The notes under the pieces: model-generated
Seen by the model: the letters and a program-made list of their open reading frames with translations, nothing else
Databases searched by the model: none
What the model was told of the DNA's origin: nothing
Program-made: the position numbers and the translations under genes
Source: Armatimonadetes bacterium Uphvl-Ar2
GTDB taxonomy: Bacteria; Armatimonadota; Fimbriimonadia; Fimbriimonadales; Fimbriimonadaceae
Length of the DNA stretch: 64,000 bases
Assembly (NCBI GenBank): GCA_002162095.1
Contig: CP021424.1
Coordinates: 930,001-994,000, forward strand
Reading direction: 5' to 3'
Part shown: positions 52,401 to 61,025 of the stretch, piece after piece
How the letters are laid out: each line of letters begins with the position of its first letter
Position numbering within the stretch: position 1 is the first letter of the stretch

Positions 52401-53489
52401 TCGCTTAATTCTGGGCGAGTTGTTCGGGCTCTGGGTGTTTGGCGTGGCCATCTTCAGTGTCCTCATCATGGCGGGTTCGTTCTTGTTCGAGCTCACCCGC
52501 TACCTTGCGCAAGGGGCTAACCCTGTGGCCGTCATCCAATTGGTGGTTTTGCTGCTGCCGGGGGTAGTGGCCAAAACGTTCAGCATGGCGATGCTGCTGG
52601 GCACGCTGCTGGCCTTCGGCCGCCTGAGCGGGGATAGCGAGATTGTGGCCCTACGCGCGGGGGGCGTCAGCTTGCGCCGCATCATGCTGCCGGTGGCCAT
52701 CTTTGGCACCGTGGTGTTCCTCACCGCGTTCTCGTTCAACGAACTCCTGGTGCCCCAGGCGGCTCGCTCGGCGACCTCGCTCAAGGCCGAGATCGCCGCC
52801 GCCCTCAATGGTCGCACCGACCGCGCCGCCACCCGGGCCATCTACGAAGAAGGCAAGCTGCGCGGCTACGTGAACGCGAAGGACTTCGATATCGCCGCCG
52901 GCACCCTGCGCGATGCCTACGTTCTCTATCTCGCGGAAGACGGTCGTGAGCGATTCCTCCTCAAGGCCCCCGAGCTGGTTTATGAATCCGAGCAGGATTG
53001 GCGAATCGTCGGCACCGCTACGCTTTACGACTTAGAATCCAAAACCACGGCCACCATCGAGGGTGCCTGGCCGCGCGGGCTGGCCGCCCCCGCCATGACG
53101 CCCCAGAGCCTGCTGAGCCAAACGATCACCGACCTCGATGCCCTGAGCATGAGCGAGACGCGGCAACAGATCAACGAAATGCGCGCCGACCCGGGCGCCG
53201 ATCCCAAGCGCATCGCCAACCTCGAGTTCGGTTACTGGAACAAGATTTCTTTGCCCCTCGCCGCTCTCGTTTTCGGGCTGGTGGGGGCACCGCTGGGCAT
53301 CCGCAGCCACCGGGCCGGGACGGCCACCGGGTTCTGGCTGTCGGTCATCATCATTTTTGGGTACATGATGGTAACCAACGTCATGTCATTGTTCGCGCAA
53401 GGAGGGCGCCTGCCCGCGTCGGCGGCCAGCCTCACCCCCATCGGGGTGGGCTTGCTGGTGGCCGCGTGGTTGATTCGCAAGAAGGACCA

Positions 53490-54995
53490 ATGAGCGACTT
53501 CACGAGTATTTGGTTCCTCCTCGTGATGGTCATTGTTGGAGGGGCGATTGCCGCCGTCGGCGACTGGATTGGTCGCAAGATCGGCAAGAGCCGCCGCCGG
53601 TTTGGCCGCTTGCGGCCGCGCCACACCGCCATCTTGTTCACCTTCTTTGCCGGGGCCGCCGGAGTTCTCATTGCCATTCTTGCGATTGCGGCAGCCAGCG
53701 CCGATGCTCGGGAGTGGATTGTCCAGGGCCGTGCCCTGAAGGCGCAAGTCTCCGCACTTGAGGCGAAACTAGCTTCGGAACAGACAAATTTGGCCGCCGC
53801 CGAAAAGCGCACCCAAATCGCCCTGGCCGACGCCCAAGAGCAAGAAAAGAAGCTTCAGAACGCCAACAAGGAACTCGAAAACGCCCAGGCCGACACCCGC
53901 CGCCTGACCGACCAGGCTCGCTCCCTCCGCGCCGATGCTGACCGCCTGAAGCGAGAGGTAAGCACCTTCCGGAGTCGCTTGAGCCAGGCCAGCGTGGATC
54001 AAAAGCGACTGCAAGCCCAAGTGAGCGAACTGAACAAGACGTCCACGCAGCTCAGCGCCAACAACCGATACCTGAGCGAGCAGAGCGCCAAGATCATCCA
54101 GCAGAACGGCGAACTCACCAACACCCGACGCGAACTGGAAGCCGACGCCGAGCGGCTGAAGGCCGAAGTGAACAGCCTGCGAACCGCCGCCACCGACGCG
54201 CAAGAAGATCGCCGGCTGGCCGAGGAACAACGCCGCATCGTTGCGGACGAACTGCAACGTGCCCTTCGTAGCCTGACCGATATTGAAGACCAGCTCGCCT
54301 TTGCCTCGCGGACGCTGCAGAACCAACGCGCCATCATCCAAGACTTACAACTCGCGTCGCGACTGAACGAGCTGATGTTCCGCCGCAACGATGAGCTGGC
54401 CCGCAAGGCCGTAGACGGACTCTTCACGGCCGCCAACGCCCGCACCTTTATCCTCGCCCTGACCGTGGACGCTGCGGATCGAGCGCGGGAAGAAGGCGCC
54501 GAGCCGCCCAACGACGCCGCCGGATTTGCTTCGATTCAGCTCGACGAAGGCTTTGTCACCGCTGAACAGCAATTGAACGAGGCCATCGCCAAGCTCAGCG
54601 GTCGCTCCGGCCCCACGCTCCTCATCGCCCGCGCCCTGCTCAACGCCTTTGAACGCGAGCGCGTGCCGCTGAGCATCGAAGTTCTCCCGAACCCGGTGGT
54701 TTACGAAGCGGGCGAGATGGTGGGCGAGCTTCGCATTGAGCCGGGACTCTCTAACGCGGAAATTCTCCGCCGCATCGAGCAGTACCTGCAGACCACCCTG
54801 CGCAACGAAGCGATCCGCGATGGCATCATCCCGGTCATCGGGCCGGATGCGGGGCTGGGTTCGCTCTCGCCCGACGCCACTCTCGAAGCGGTGAACATCA
54901 TCCGCGAAGCCAACCGCACAGCACGGGTGCAGTTCCTCACCACCCGCCTGACCCGGGCCGGAGATTCGCTCGACCTGACTCTGCGGATCCGCTAA
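53490..54995 (+). CDS. DUF3084 protein: two N-terminal helices, coiled coil, C-terminal domain
   Basis: 501 residues from ATG 53490, overlapping the LptF/G stop. Two hydrophobic segments (about 8-24 and 48-70) flank a basic loop. They are followed by a long coiled coil (about 80-280; repeated A/L heptads rich in Q, E, K) and a C-terminal globular DUF3084 domain ('LLIARALLNAFERERVPLSIEVLPNPVVYEAGEMVGELRIEPGLSNAEIL'). DUF3084 proteins occur in cyanobacteria and relatives; the function is not established. Position in the lpt operon suggests an envelope role. Confidence 0.82.
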   Translation: MSDFTSIWFLLVMVIVGGAIAAVGDWIGRKIGKSRRRFGRLRPRHTAILFTFFAGAAGVLIAILAIAAASADAREWIVQGRALKAQVSALEAKLASEQTNLAAAEKRTQIALADAQEQEKKLQNANKELENAQADTRRLTDQARSLRADADRLKREVSTFRSRLSQASVDQKRLQAQVSELNKTSTQLSANNRYLSEQSAKIIQQNGELTNTRRELEADAERLKAEVNSLRTAATDAQEDRRLAEEQRRIVADELQRALRSLTDIEDQLAFASRTLQNQRAIIQDLQLASRLNELMFRRNDELARKAVDGLFTAANARTFILALTVDAADRAREEGAEPPNDAAGFASIQLDEGFVTAEQQLNEAIAKLSGRSGPTLLIARALLNAFERERVPLSIEVLPNPVVYEAGEMVGELRIEPGLSNAEILRRIEQYLQTTLRNEAIRDGIIPVIGPDAGLGSLSPDATLEAVNIIREANRTARVQFLTTRLTRAGDSLDLTLRIR

Positions 54996-55417
54996 TGCAC
55001 GGTCCCTCGCGCATCGCTCTGGCCATCGACCCCGGGTCGAGCAAGTGCGGTGTGGCCGTGGTATCGCTATCCCATGCCGGCGACACCACCATCCTGCACC
55101 GGGCGGTGGTAAGCAGCGATGAACTCGTAGCCGCCATCGGCGAACTGCGCGCCGCCCACGCACCTGACCTCCTTGTGATTGGCTCGGGCACCGGGAGTCG
55201 CGAACTCACCCGGCAACTGCGCGAAGAGTGGCCGAGTCTCAGCATCCTGGCCGTGGACGAGCGCAACACCACCCAAATGGCGCGGGAACGCTATTGGCTG
55301 CACCACGGGCGACGCGGCTGGCGCATCTTGTTGCCATGCAGCATGCAAGTGCCACCGGAACCCGTAGACGACTTTGCCGCCGTTATCCTCGCCGAGCGCG
55401 CCCTCCAGGGCAACTAA
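54995..55417 (+). CDS. RuvC/YqgF-like RNase H-fold nuclease family protein
   Basis: 140 residues; the ATG follows the upstream stop as TAATG. 'IALAIDPGSSKCGVAVVS' is the first strand with the catalytic Asp of the RuvC/YqgF fold. 'LLVIGSGTGS' and 'SILAVDERNTTQMARERYW' supply the second acidic strand and the VDE/RxT element. 'VDDFAAVILAERAL' gives the final Asp. It is closest to the YqgF-like resolvases, possibly involved in rRNA maturation or recombination. The 3' end overlaps the convergent gene by 4 nt. Confidence 0.8.
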   Translation: MHGPSRIALAIDPGSSKCGVAVVSLSHAGDTTILHRAVVSSDELVAAIGELRAAHAPDLLVIGSGTGSRELTRQLREEWPSLSILAVDERNTTQMARERYWLHHGRRGWRILLPCSMQVPPEPVDDFAAVILAERALQGN

Positions 55418-56448
55418 CGCGCTTTGGGCTTCAGTTCTTCCACGCGGTCCGCAAAAGTCTTGAGAATGATCTCTTCTTCGCCGGGGGCGTAGCCCTTCCA
55501 GGCGGCCTTCACTTGGCCAGCCTTGTTCACCAGCAAGAAGCAAGGCGTCAGCTCCAGTTGCGTCACACCCACCAGTTCGTTGCGGGGGTCATCAAGGCGG
55601 GTCCAGCCGTTCGCGTCCGCACCCACCACGACCTTGCCCCAGCCGGACTTATCGGCACCCTGGGCGAGTTTCGCGGCATCCGCCGGGAACTCAGGGTCGG
55701 GAATGTAGACAAAGGCGTAATCCTGCTTCGCCACTTGCGACCACTTTGCCGGGCGGCCACCCTGCGCCCAGTTCAGCTCGCCGAGTTCATGGAATGTGCC
55801 TAGCGGCTCCAGAGAATCGGGCAGCGACATGGGCATATAACCGATCACCGGGCGGATCTCAGCCCGGAAGGGCGGCACCGGGGGCAAGGGGCGCATGGTC
55901 ACTTGCATCGTGCGGCGCACGGGGCCACCCGAGGTCGGAAACACTTCCACCACCCTCAGCGGGCGACCTTCCGCATCGGTCACCAGGCTGATCCGGAGTT
56001 CGCCCTCGTTCATCATTTGGGCGGCCAGTTTCGCTCCGGGCACATCGGCGGGCACGGCCATCGTCTCCCATTTGGCCCGCGCATCGCTCTTGGGCATCTG
56101 TTCTAGGAAGAAGAAAGGCGAGTAGGCGTACTGCACGAAGGTACTCACGGGTTCGGGCACGGCAAAGCCCGCGCCCCAACGCCCGAAGTCGTACTCCCGG
56201 GTCGGGTCGCTCACCAAAATTGTCTGTCGGCCCGACTGCGTAAAGGCGTACTGCACCCCGGCCCCGCTCATGGTCACCGATTGCTGCTGGTCAGGGCCGA
56301 ATTTGAGGACGGAGCGCGCCCGCCAGGCTTCATCCTCGATCTGGACGGTATAGGTGACTTCAAATGCGTTCGCCGAAGCCCGGTACCGCTCGTATTGCAC
56401 CACCGCCGGCGGGGTGGCAGGATTTTGAACAAGGAGCGGGATGAACAT
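55414..56448 (-). CDS. DUF2092-like protein with a redox-inactive thioredoxin-like C terminus
   Basis: 344 residues. The first ~190 residues are beta-rich and lack an obvious signal peptide, though 'MFIPLLVQNPATPPAVVQYERYRASANAFEVTYTVQIED' fits the start of outer-membrane lipoprotein-carrier-like proteins (DUF2092/LolA-like). The last ~150 residues follow the TlpA/thioredoxin fold ('AFVYIPDPEFPADAAKLAQGADKSGWGKVVVGAD', 'LTPCFLLVNKAGQVKAAWKGY'), but the CxxC is replaced by PDPEF. It would not be a thiol oxidoreductase. Substrate and role unknown. Its start faces cheW. Confidence 0.55.
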   Translation of the reverse strand: MFIPLLVQNPATPPAVVQYERYRASANAFEVTYTVQIEDEAWRARSVLKFGPDQQQSVTMSGAGVQYAFTQSGRQTILVSDPTREYDFGRWGAGFAVPEPVSTFVQYAYSPFFFLEQMPKSDARAKWETMAVPADVPGAKLAAQMMNEGELRISLVTDAEGRPLRVVEVFPTSGGPVRRTMQVTMRPLPPVPPFRAEIRPVIGYMPMSLPDSLEPLGTFHELGELNWAQGGRPAKWSQVAKQDYAFVYIPDPEFPADAAKLAQGADKSGWGKVVVGADANGWTRLDDPRNELVGVTQLELTPCFLLVNKAGQVKAAWKGYAPGEEEIILKTFADRVEELKPKAR

Positions 56449-56456
56449 GAGCGATT

Positions 56457-56474
56457 CCTAGTGAGGGTACTAGG
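56457..56474. promoter_or_regulatory. Short inverted repeat CCTAGT-N6-ACTAGG between divergent genes
   Basis: Two perfect 6-nt arms separated by 6 nt sit in the 67-nt gap between the DUF2092-like gene and cheW. An operator is possible, but short arms can arise by chance. Confidence 0.3.
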
Positions 56475-56515
56475 ATTTACGCCGCCCGTGCATGGAAAGA
56501 TCACTCAGGGTCACA

Positions 56516-56971
56516 ATGGCGGAATCCAAGTACGTTGTCTTTTCAATCGGTTCGGAACTGTTCGGGCTGGAGATCGAATTCACTGAGCGCATCCTCACGG
56601 CGCAAAAAGAAACCCGAATTCCCCGCTCTCCGGCGGCGATGTTGGGTCTCTTCGATTTGCGAGGGCGCACCATTCCGGTGTTTGACCTTGCCCTGCGCCT
56701 GGATTACGGCCAGCCGAGCAAGGGCGGCAACGACGTGGTGGTCGCCGATGCTGAGTGCCCCTACGCCCTGCGCGTGGACCAGGTGGTGGGCATTGTCACG
56801 CTCACCGAAGAGAACCAGGAAGACGCGGACGAGCAATTCACGCGCCGGGACGACCCGTTTGTGTCGGGGATCGGCAAGTGGGATGAGAAGCTCATCTTGC
56901 TCCTCAATCCGGAAGCGCTGCTCCCGTCCAAGCTTCGAGCGAAAGCGGAAAAGCTCGCCCAAGCCGCCTAA
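56516..56971 (+). CDS. cheW: CheW-domain chemotaxis protein
   Basis: 151 residues from ATG 56516; an in-frame ATG at 56492 is also open. 'KYVVFSIGSELFGLEIEFTERIL', 'LGLFDLRGRTIPVFDLALRL' and 'ALRVDQVVGIVTL' mark the two SH3-like barrels of CheW. It couples receptors to CheA at the membrane. It is convergent and overlapping by 4 nt with tmk, and separated from the cheC-cheR cluster by ~3.4 kb. No CheA is seen. Confidence 0.92.
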   Translation: MAESKYVVFSIGSELFGLEIEFTERILTAQKETRIPRSPAAMLGLFDLRGRTIPVFDLALRLDYGQPSKGGNDVVVADAECPYALRVDQVVGIVTLTEENQEDADEQFTRRDDPFVSGIGKWDEKLILLLNPEALLPSKLRAKAEKLAQAA

Positions 56972-57558
56972 AGGCGCGCGCTCAACTCTTGCCACGCCCG
57001 CTCGGCCACCTGGTCGGCGGGCTGGCTGGCGTCTAGGGTCACCCACCGCGCCGGGTCGCGCTGGGATTCGCTGAGAAAGCCCTCGCGGACCCGCTGATGA
57101 AACTCAAGCGGCTCCCGGTCCATCCGGTCGCCCTTGGCTCGGCCCAGCCCAATGGCGGGGTCAAGGTCCAGCAGGAAGGTCAACGCCGGGGTGTTCCCCT
57201 GCGTGGCCAGCGCATTCAGCCGCCTCAGCAAATCGAGATCGTGGCCCCGGGCGTAGCCTTGATACACCACGGTGCTATCGGCATGACGGTCGCATAGCAC
57301 CACCGCGCCTCGGGCCAGGGCGGGGGCAATCAGCTGAGACCAGTGTTGAGAGCGATCCGCCAGGAACAGAAACAGCTCGGCCCGCTCATCCAAAGATTCA
57401 CTCTCCAGCAGCCACCGGCGAATCTCACTGCCGAGGTCACCGGCCCCGGGCTCGCGGGTGCACACCACCTCACGCCCTTGCGCCTCAAGCTGCGCTGCCA
57501 ACGTGCGCAAGAGCGTGGACTTCCCACCGCCTTCGGGGCCTTCAAAGGTGATGAACAA
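56968..57558 (-). CDS. tmk: Thymidylate kinase
   Basis: 196 residues. 'MFITFEGPEGGGKSTLLRTL' holds the P-loop, then 'CTREPGAGDLGSEIRRWLL' (the TREPGGT region), 'ALARGAVVLCDRHADSTVVYQGYARGHD' (DRY/Y of thymidylate kinase, here DRH) and the lid 'GRAKGDRMDREPLEFHQRVREGF'. It phosphorylates dTMP to dTDP. It lies 9 nt after nusB and is last in the acc operon. Confidence 0.93.
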   Translation of the reverse strand: MFITFEGPEGGGKSTLLRTLAAQLEAQGREVVCTREPGAGDLGSEIRRWLLESESLDERAELFLFLADRSQHWSQLIAPALARGAVVLCDRHADSTVVYQGYARGHDLDLLRRLNALATQGNTPALTFLLDLDPAIGLGRAKGDRMDREPLEFHQRVREGFLSESQRDPARWVTLDASQPADQVAERAWQELSARL

Positions 57559-57567
57559 GGGCGCCTC

Positions 57568-58185
57568 TCAGGAGTCTTCTTCGTCGTCGTGCCGCAGCAC
57601 CCACACAGGGGCGCTGGGCTCGGGGCGGACCGTGCCGGGCTCCGGGGCCGTTTCTTCGGGCTCCAGGGGTACATCACTCTGTTCGCCGCCGGGCATATCA
57701 GTGGGCGGAGTCCAGTTAGCCTTCGGCGAATTCCGCAGCACGGTGGCCAAGATGCCGTGGACAAAGCGCCCGCTCTCCTTGCTGCCGAACCGCTGGGCGA
57801 GGTGGACGTATTCGCTAATCGTCACTTTGGGCGGCATGTCTTCTAAGGCCCACAGTTCGTAGCACGCCATCCGCAAGGCGTTGCGGTCGGTAGCGCCCAG
57901 GCGTTCCAGCGGCCAGGCTTCGGTAAGGTGACCGGAGAAACAGGCATCCCACCGGTCGGCATCGCTGGCCGTGCCGTGCACCAGGTCGGTGAGGAACGCC
58001 CACGTCTTCGCCTCGAAGTTCGTGACCTCCTTCAGCTCACGCAACACCTCGGTTGGGCTCCGGTGCCCCACCGCCACGGCGTACATGGCCTGGTAGGCAG
58101 CCTCCCGCGCATCCCTTCGACTGGCAATCGGCGGGGCAGTCTCTTCGGGTGCCCCGGATGGCTCAGGCGCTGACGACTTGCTCAT
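57568..58185 (-). CDS. nusB: Transcription antitermination factor NusB
   Basis: 205 residues from ATG 58185. The NusB helical fold is marked by 'RRDAREAAYQAMYAVAVG' and 'RLGATDRNALRMACYELWALEDMPPKVTISEYVHLAQRFGSKESGRFVHGILATVLR'. NusB with NusE/S10 binds boxA RNA for rRNA antitermination. The N-terminal ~25 residues and the C-terminal acidic ~60-residue tail (EPEETAPEPGTVRPE) are extra compared with the usual ~140-residue protein. Its start overlaps accC by 23 nt. Confidence 0.93.
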   Translation of the reverse strand: MSKSSAPEPSGAPEETAPPIASRRDAREAAYQAMYAVAVGHRSPTEVLRELKEVTNFEAKTWAFLTDLVHGTASDADRWDACFSGHLTEAWPLERLGATDRNALRMACYELWALEDMPPKVTISEYVHLAQRFGSKESGRFVHGILATVLRNSPKANWTPPTDMPGGEQSDVPLEPEETAPEPGTVRPEPSAPVWVLRHDDEEDS

Positions 58186-59524
58186 CCAGGAACCGCGGGA
58201 CAAAGGCCGTACTCACGTCACCCGAGATGTAATCCGGGTGACGCACTAGACGGCGCAAGAAGGGGATATTGGTCGGCACGCCTTCGACATGGAATTCATC
58301 CAGCGCCGCCGTGAGAATGCGCAAGGCGTGCGCCCGGTCGTGACCCGTCACGATCAGCTTGGCCAGCATCGGATCGTAGAACGGCGAGACCGTGAAGCCC
58401 GCGTAGCAGTGCGTGTCCATGCGAACGCCACCGAAGCCCGGAGCATCCCAGCGCGTAATCAAGCCGGTGCCCGGCCGGAAGTCGTTGTCCGGGTCCTGCG
58501 CCGTGATGCGCGCCTCAATGCTGTGCCCGCGCAAGGCAATGTCAGCCTGCGTCATGGTCAGCGACTCGCCATTGGCAATGCGGATCTGCCACTGCACCAG
58601 GTCCAGGCCGGTGATCTGTTCCGTCACCGGGTGCTCCACCTGGATACGGGTGTTCATTTCGAGGAAGTAGAACTCACCGCGCGCATCCAACAAGAACTCG
58701 ACCGTACCCGCGTTGGTGTAGCCCACTTCTTTGGCTACCCGCACGGCGGCTTCGCCCATCTTTCGGCGCGTGGTTTCGTCCAGAACGGCGCAGGGGGCTT
58801 CCTCCACGATTTTTTGGTGGCGCAGGTTCTGGATCGAGCATTCGCGTTCGCCCAGGTACAGGCAGTTGCCGTGCTCGTCGGCCAGAATCTGGATTTCCAC
58901 GTGCCGGGGCTCCACCACGCAGCGCTCCACCAGCATCTCGTCGTTGCCAAAGCTCGCCAAGGCTTCAGCCTGTGCGGTCTTCCATTGACGACCAAGCTCT
59001 TCCGCGTTGTCCACCCGGCGGATTCCCCGCCCGCCGCCGCCCGCCACGGCCTTGAGAAGCACGGGGTAACCGATTTCGTCGGCAATCTTGCAGGCGTCTT
59101 GCTCGTTCTCCACCACGCCGCTGGAGCCCGGCACCACCGGACACTCGCTAACGATGGCGGCTTGCTTGGCCGAAGCCTTGTCACCCATCGAGCGGATGGC
59201 GGCCACATTCGGGCCGATGAACTTCACGCCCAAACTGGCCAGGGCTTCCGCAAATCGGTCGCGCTCGCTAAAGTAGCCGTAGCCCGGGTGCACGGCATCG
59301 GCGCCGGTGGCTTCCACGGCCGCCAGCACGTTGGGCAGGTTCAGATAGCTGTCGGTGTTGGTCGCTTCGCCCACGCAGATGGCTTCATCTGACAACAGCA
59401 CATGGCGGCTGGCGGCATCGGCCTGGCTGTAGATGGCCACGCTCTGGATGCCCATTTCACGGCAGGCCCGAATCACGCGGCAGGCGATTTCGCCCCGGTT
59501 GGCAATCAAGATCTTCTGGAACAT
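58163..59524 (-). CDS. accC: Biotin carboxylase subunit of acetyl-CoA carboxylase
   Basis: 453 residues from ATG 59524. 'MFQKILIANRGEIACRVIRACREMGI', the Gly-rich ATP loop 'LLKAVAGGGGRGIRRV', 'ECSIQNLRHQKIVEEAP' and the catalytic 'FLEMNTRIQVEHPVTEQITGLDLVQWQI' are all in place. It carboxylates biotin on BCCP using ATP and bicarbonate. The upstream genes are a pilin-like gene and a BCCP-like gene lacking the biotin Lys, so the true biotin carrier must be elsewhere. The ATG overlaps the pilin-like stop (ATGA). Confidence 0.96.
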   Translation of the reverse strand: MFQKILIANRGEIACRVIRACREMGIQSVAIYSQADAASRHVLLSDEAICVGEATNTDSYLNLPNVLAAVEATGADAVHPGYGYFSERDRFAEALASLGVKFIGPNVAAIRSMGDKASAKQAAIVSECPVVPGSSGVVENEQDACKIADEIGYPVLLKAVAGGGGRGIRRVDNAEELGRQWKTAQAEALASFGNDEMLVERCVVEPRHVEIQILADEHGNCLYLGERECSIQNLRHQKIVEEAPCAVLDETTRRKMGEAAVRVAKEVGYTNAGTVEFLLDARGEFYFLEMNTRIQVEHPVTEQITGLDLVQWQIRIANGESLTMTQADIALRGHSIEARITAQDPDNDFRPGTGLITRWDAPGFGGVRMDTHCYAGFTVSPFYDPMLAKLIVTGHDRAHALRILTAALDEFHVEGVPTNIPFLRRLVRHPDYISGDVSTAFVPRFLDEQVVSA

Positions 59525-59910
59525 CAATAATTCTCGTGTCCGGGATGGACGCATTTGACTTGACCCGTAGCCGGATCATAAACATAAGGCTCTTTCCCGA
59601 GCGGGCAGGCTTCGTAGTCCGCCCCCAGCTTCAGGTCCTTGAGCGAAGACGGCGCCACTTCTTCCACCGGGTCGGTGTTGATTTGGATGGCCATGCGCAC
59701 CTGCTTCAGGTTGCTTTGGCACTTGGTGTCCTTGCCCGCGGCCAGGCTTCGGCCCACCACGGTTTCGCCCACGCCATCCTTGCGCTTGTCGGCGGCCTTA
59801 CCGGTGAGGCCCGGGAAACCTCCATTGACATAAACAATCACGCCAACCAGCACCACGGCCGCCACCACGACCATTTCAATCATGCCGCGACCAGCAGTGT
59901 TTCGCTTCAT
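59524..59910 (-). CDS. Type IV pilin-like / pseudopilin-like protein
   Basis: 128 residues. A short basic leader (MKRNTAGRG) is followed by a hydrophobic helix 'MIEMVVVAAVVLVGVIVYVNG', like prepilins cleaved after Gly. The Glu is at mature position 3 rather than 5, so processing by a prepilin peptidase is not certain. The C-terminal part has a small domain with two Cys pairs possible ('KCQSNLKQVRMAI', 'YEACPLG', 'VKCVHP'). It sits between the BCCP-like gene and accC with 4-nt overlaps on both sides, an odd place for a pilin. Function unknown. Confidence 0.65.
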   Translation of the reverse strand: MKRNTAGRGMIEMVVVAAVVLVGVIVYVNGGFPGLTGKAADKRKDGVGETVVGRSLAAGKDTKCQSNLKQVRMAIQINTDPVEEVAPSSLKDLKLGADYEACPLGKEPYVYDPATGQVKCVHPGHENY

Positions 59911-60305
59911 TCGCCCTTCACCCGCAAAATCGTCGTGCCGTAATCCACTCGGGCGCCATCGGTAGTCACCAGTTCCAGCACTTCACCGCCCACCGGAGTG
60001 GTGATCTCGTTAGAGATGCCCAGCGCCACGACTTCGCCGATACGCTGGCCGGCTTCGAGCACGGTGCCGACCTGCACATCGTCGGCTGCCCGGAACGTGC
60101 CCACCAACTGCGTCGTGACGGCCTTGGGGGGCGTGACGGCAGGGGTGGCGTCGTCCAGTTCAAACTCATCTTCGTCCAGTTCAACAACGGGAGGCAAAAC
60201 CGCCTCAAACTTGGCATCGCCTTCGCGGACTCGCACGTAGCGAACCCCGGCGTCCGCCGCCCGGCGCAGGATATCCCTTAAGGTGTCCGCATCGAAGCCG
60301 CTCAT
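59907..60305 (-). CDS. BCCP-like protein lacking the biotin-attachment lysine
   Basis: 132 residues. The organisation follows AccB: an N-terminal segment (DADTLRDILRRAADAGVRYVRVREGDAKFE), a Glu/Asp/Pro linker (about 38-60), and a C-terminal biotinyl domain with 'VGTFRAADDVQVGTVLEAGQRIGEVVALGISNEITTPVGGEVLEL'. The expected EAMKM motif reads VALGI: the Lys is Gly at residue 96 (codon 60018-60020). It cannot be biotinylated at the usual site. It overlaps the pilin-like gene and is the first gene of the accC operon. By analogy with plant BADC proteins it may bind AccC and regulate the carboxylase. Confidence 0.8.
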   Translation of the reverse strand: MSGFDADTLRDILRRAADAGVRYVRVREGDAKFEAVLPPVVELDEDEFELDDATPAVTPPKAVTTQLVGTFRAADDVQVGTVLEAGQRIGEVVALGISNEITTPVGGEVLELVTTDGARVDYGTTILRVKGE

Positions 60306-60312
60306 GCCTCAC

Positions 60313-60318
60313 AGTGTA
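60313..60318 (-). promoter_or_regulatory. -10 element abutting the BCCP-like start
   Basis: TACACT on the minus strand ends 7 nt before the ATG at 60305; the gap also holds GAGG. It would drive the BCCP-like, pilin-like, accC, nusB, tmk operon. Confidence 0.4.
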
Positions 60319-60366
60319 CCAAGAGCGAAACCCCGTATCCCTGTCAGGTGGCGTGTCCGCGGCGGT

Positions 60367-61023
60367 ATGGAAAGCCTCAACAGGGTCCTTGGTATGTCGG
60401 AATTTTTGGATCAACTCGGCGAACTCGAGTTGTCGGCGGTGCATGAAATCGCCAATATCGGTTTAGGGAACGCCGCCACTTCGCTTTCCGCGCTGCTCGG
60501 TCGCACCGTTCACATTGAGGTCCCCCGGGTGAGTGCCCGCATGGTGGGAGCCCTGGCTCAAGAGACGTTGGACGCCGGCATTGTGACGGTGGGCGTACTG
60601 ATGCCGTTTGATGGGGACGCGGAAGGCACAATGGCCTTCTTTTTCCCGTGGGAAGCCGCCACCGAACTCTGGGAGACCTTGATCGGCGCGAAGCCCGACG
60701 GCCCCTGCGACATTGACGAAATGGCGGCTTCGGTGATGATCGAAGTCGGCAACATGGTCTGCTCGGGATTCCTGAACTCGGTCGCTGAGCTAACGAACCT
60801 CGGCCTCTTTGCCACCCCGCCCGCGATGGGTGTGGACTTTATGGAGAGTTTGCTGGCCACCCTGGACGTGGAAGCCGAACTAAATATGCGGGTAGCGCTC
60901 ACCATCAACACCCGCTTGCACGGCGAGGACGGAAGTGCCCTGGAGGGCATGTGCCTCGTCATCCCCAGCCAGGAAGGCCTGGTCCGATTGCTTCAATCCC
61001 TTGGGCTTGAGGTCGCCGCCTAA
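60367..61023 (+). CDS. cheC: CheC-family chemotaxis phosphatase
   Basis: 218 residues from ATG 60367; ATG 60394 is an alternative. Both CheC active sites are visible: 'HEIANIGLGNAATSLSALLG' and 'VMIEVGNMVCSGFLNSVAEL' (ExxN in each). CheC dephosphorylates CheY-P and binds CheD to control adaptation. The downstream cheD starts 2 nt after the stop. It heads the cheC-cheD-HDOD-cheB-cheR cluster. Confidence 0.92.
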   Translation: MESLNRVLGMSEFLDQLGELELSAVHEIANIGLGNAATSLSALLGRTVHIEVPRVSARMVGALAQETLDAGIVTVGVLMPFDGDAEGTMAFFFPWEAATELWETLIGAKPDGPCDIDEMAASVMIEVGNMVCSGFLNSVAELTNLGLFATPPAMGVDFMESLLATLDVEAELNMRVALTINTRLHGEDGSALEGMCLVIPSQEGLVRLLQSLGLEVAA

Positions 61024-61025
61024 AC

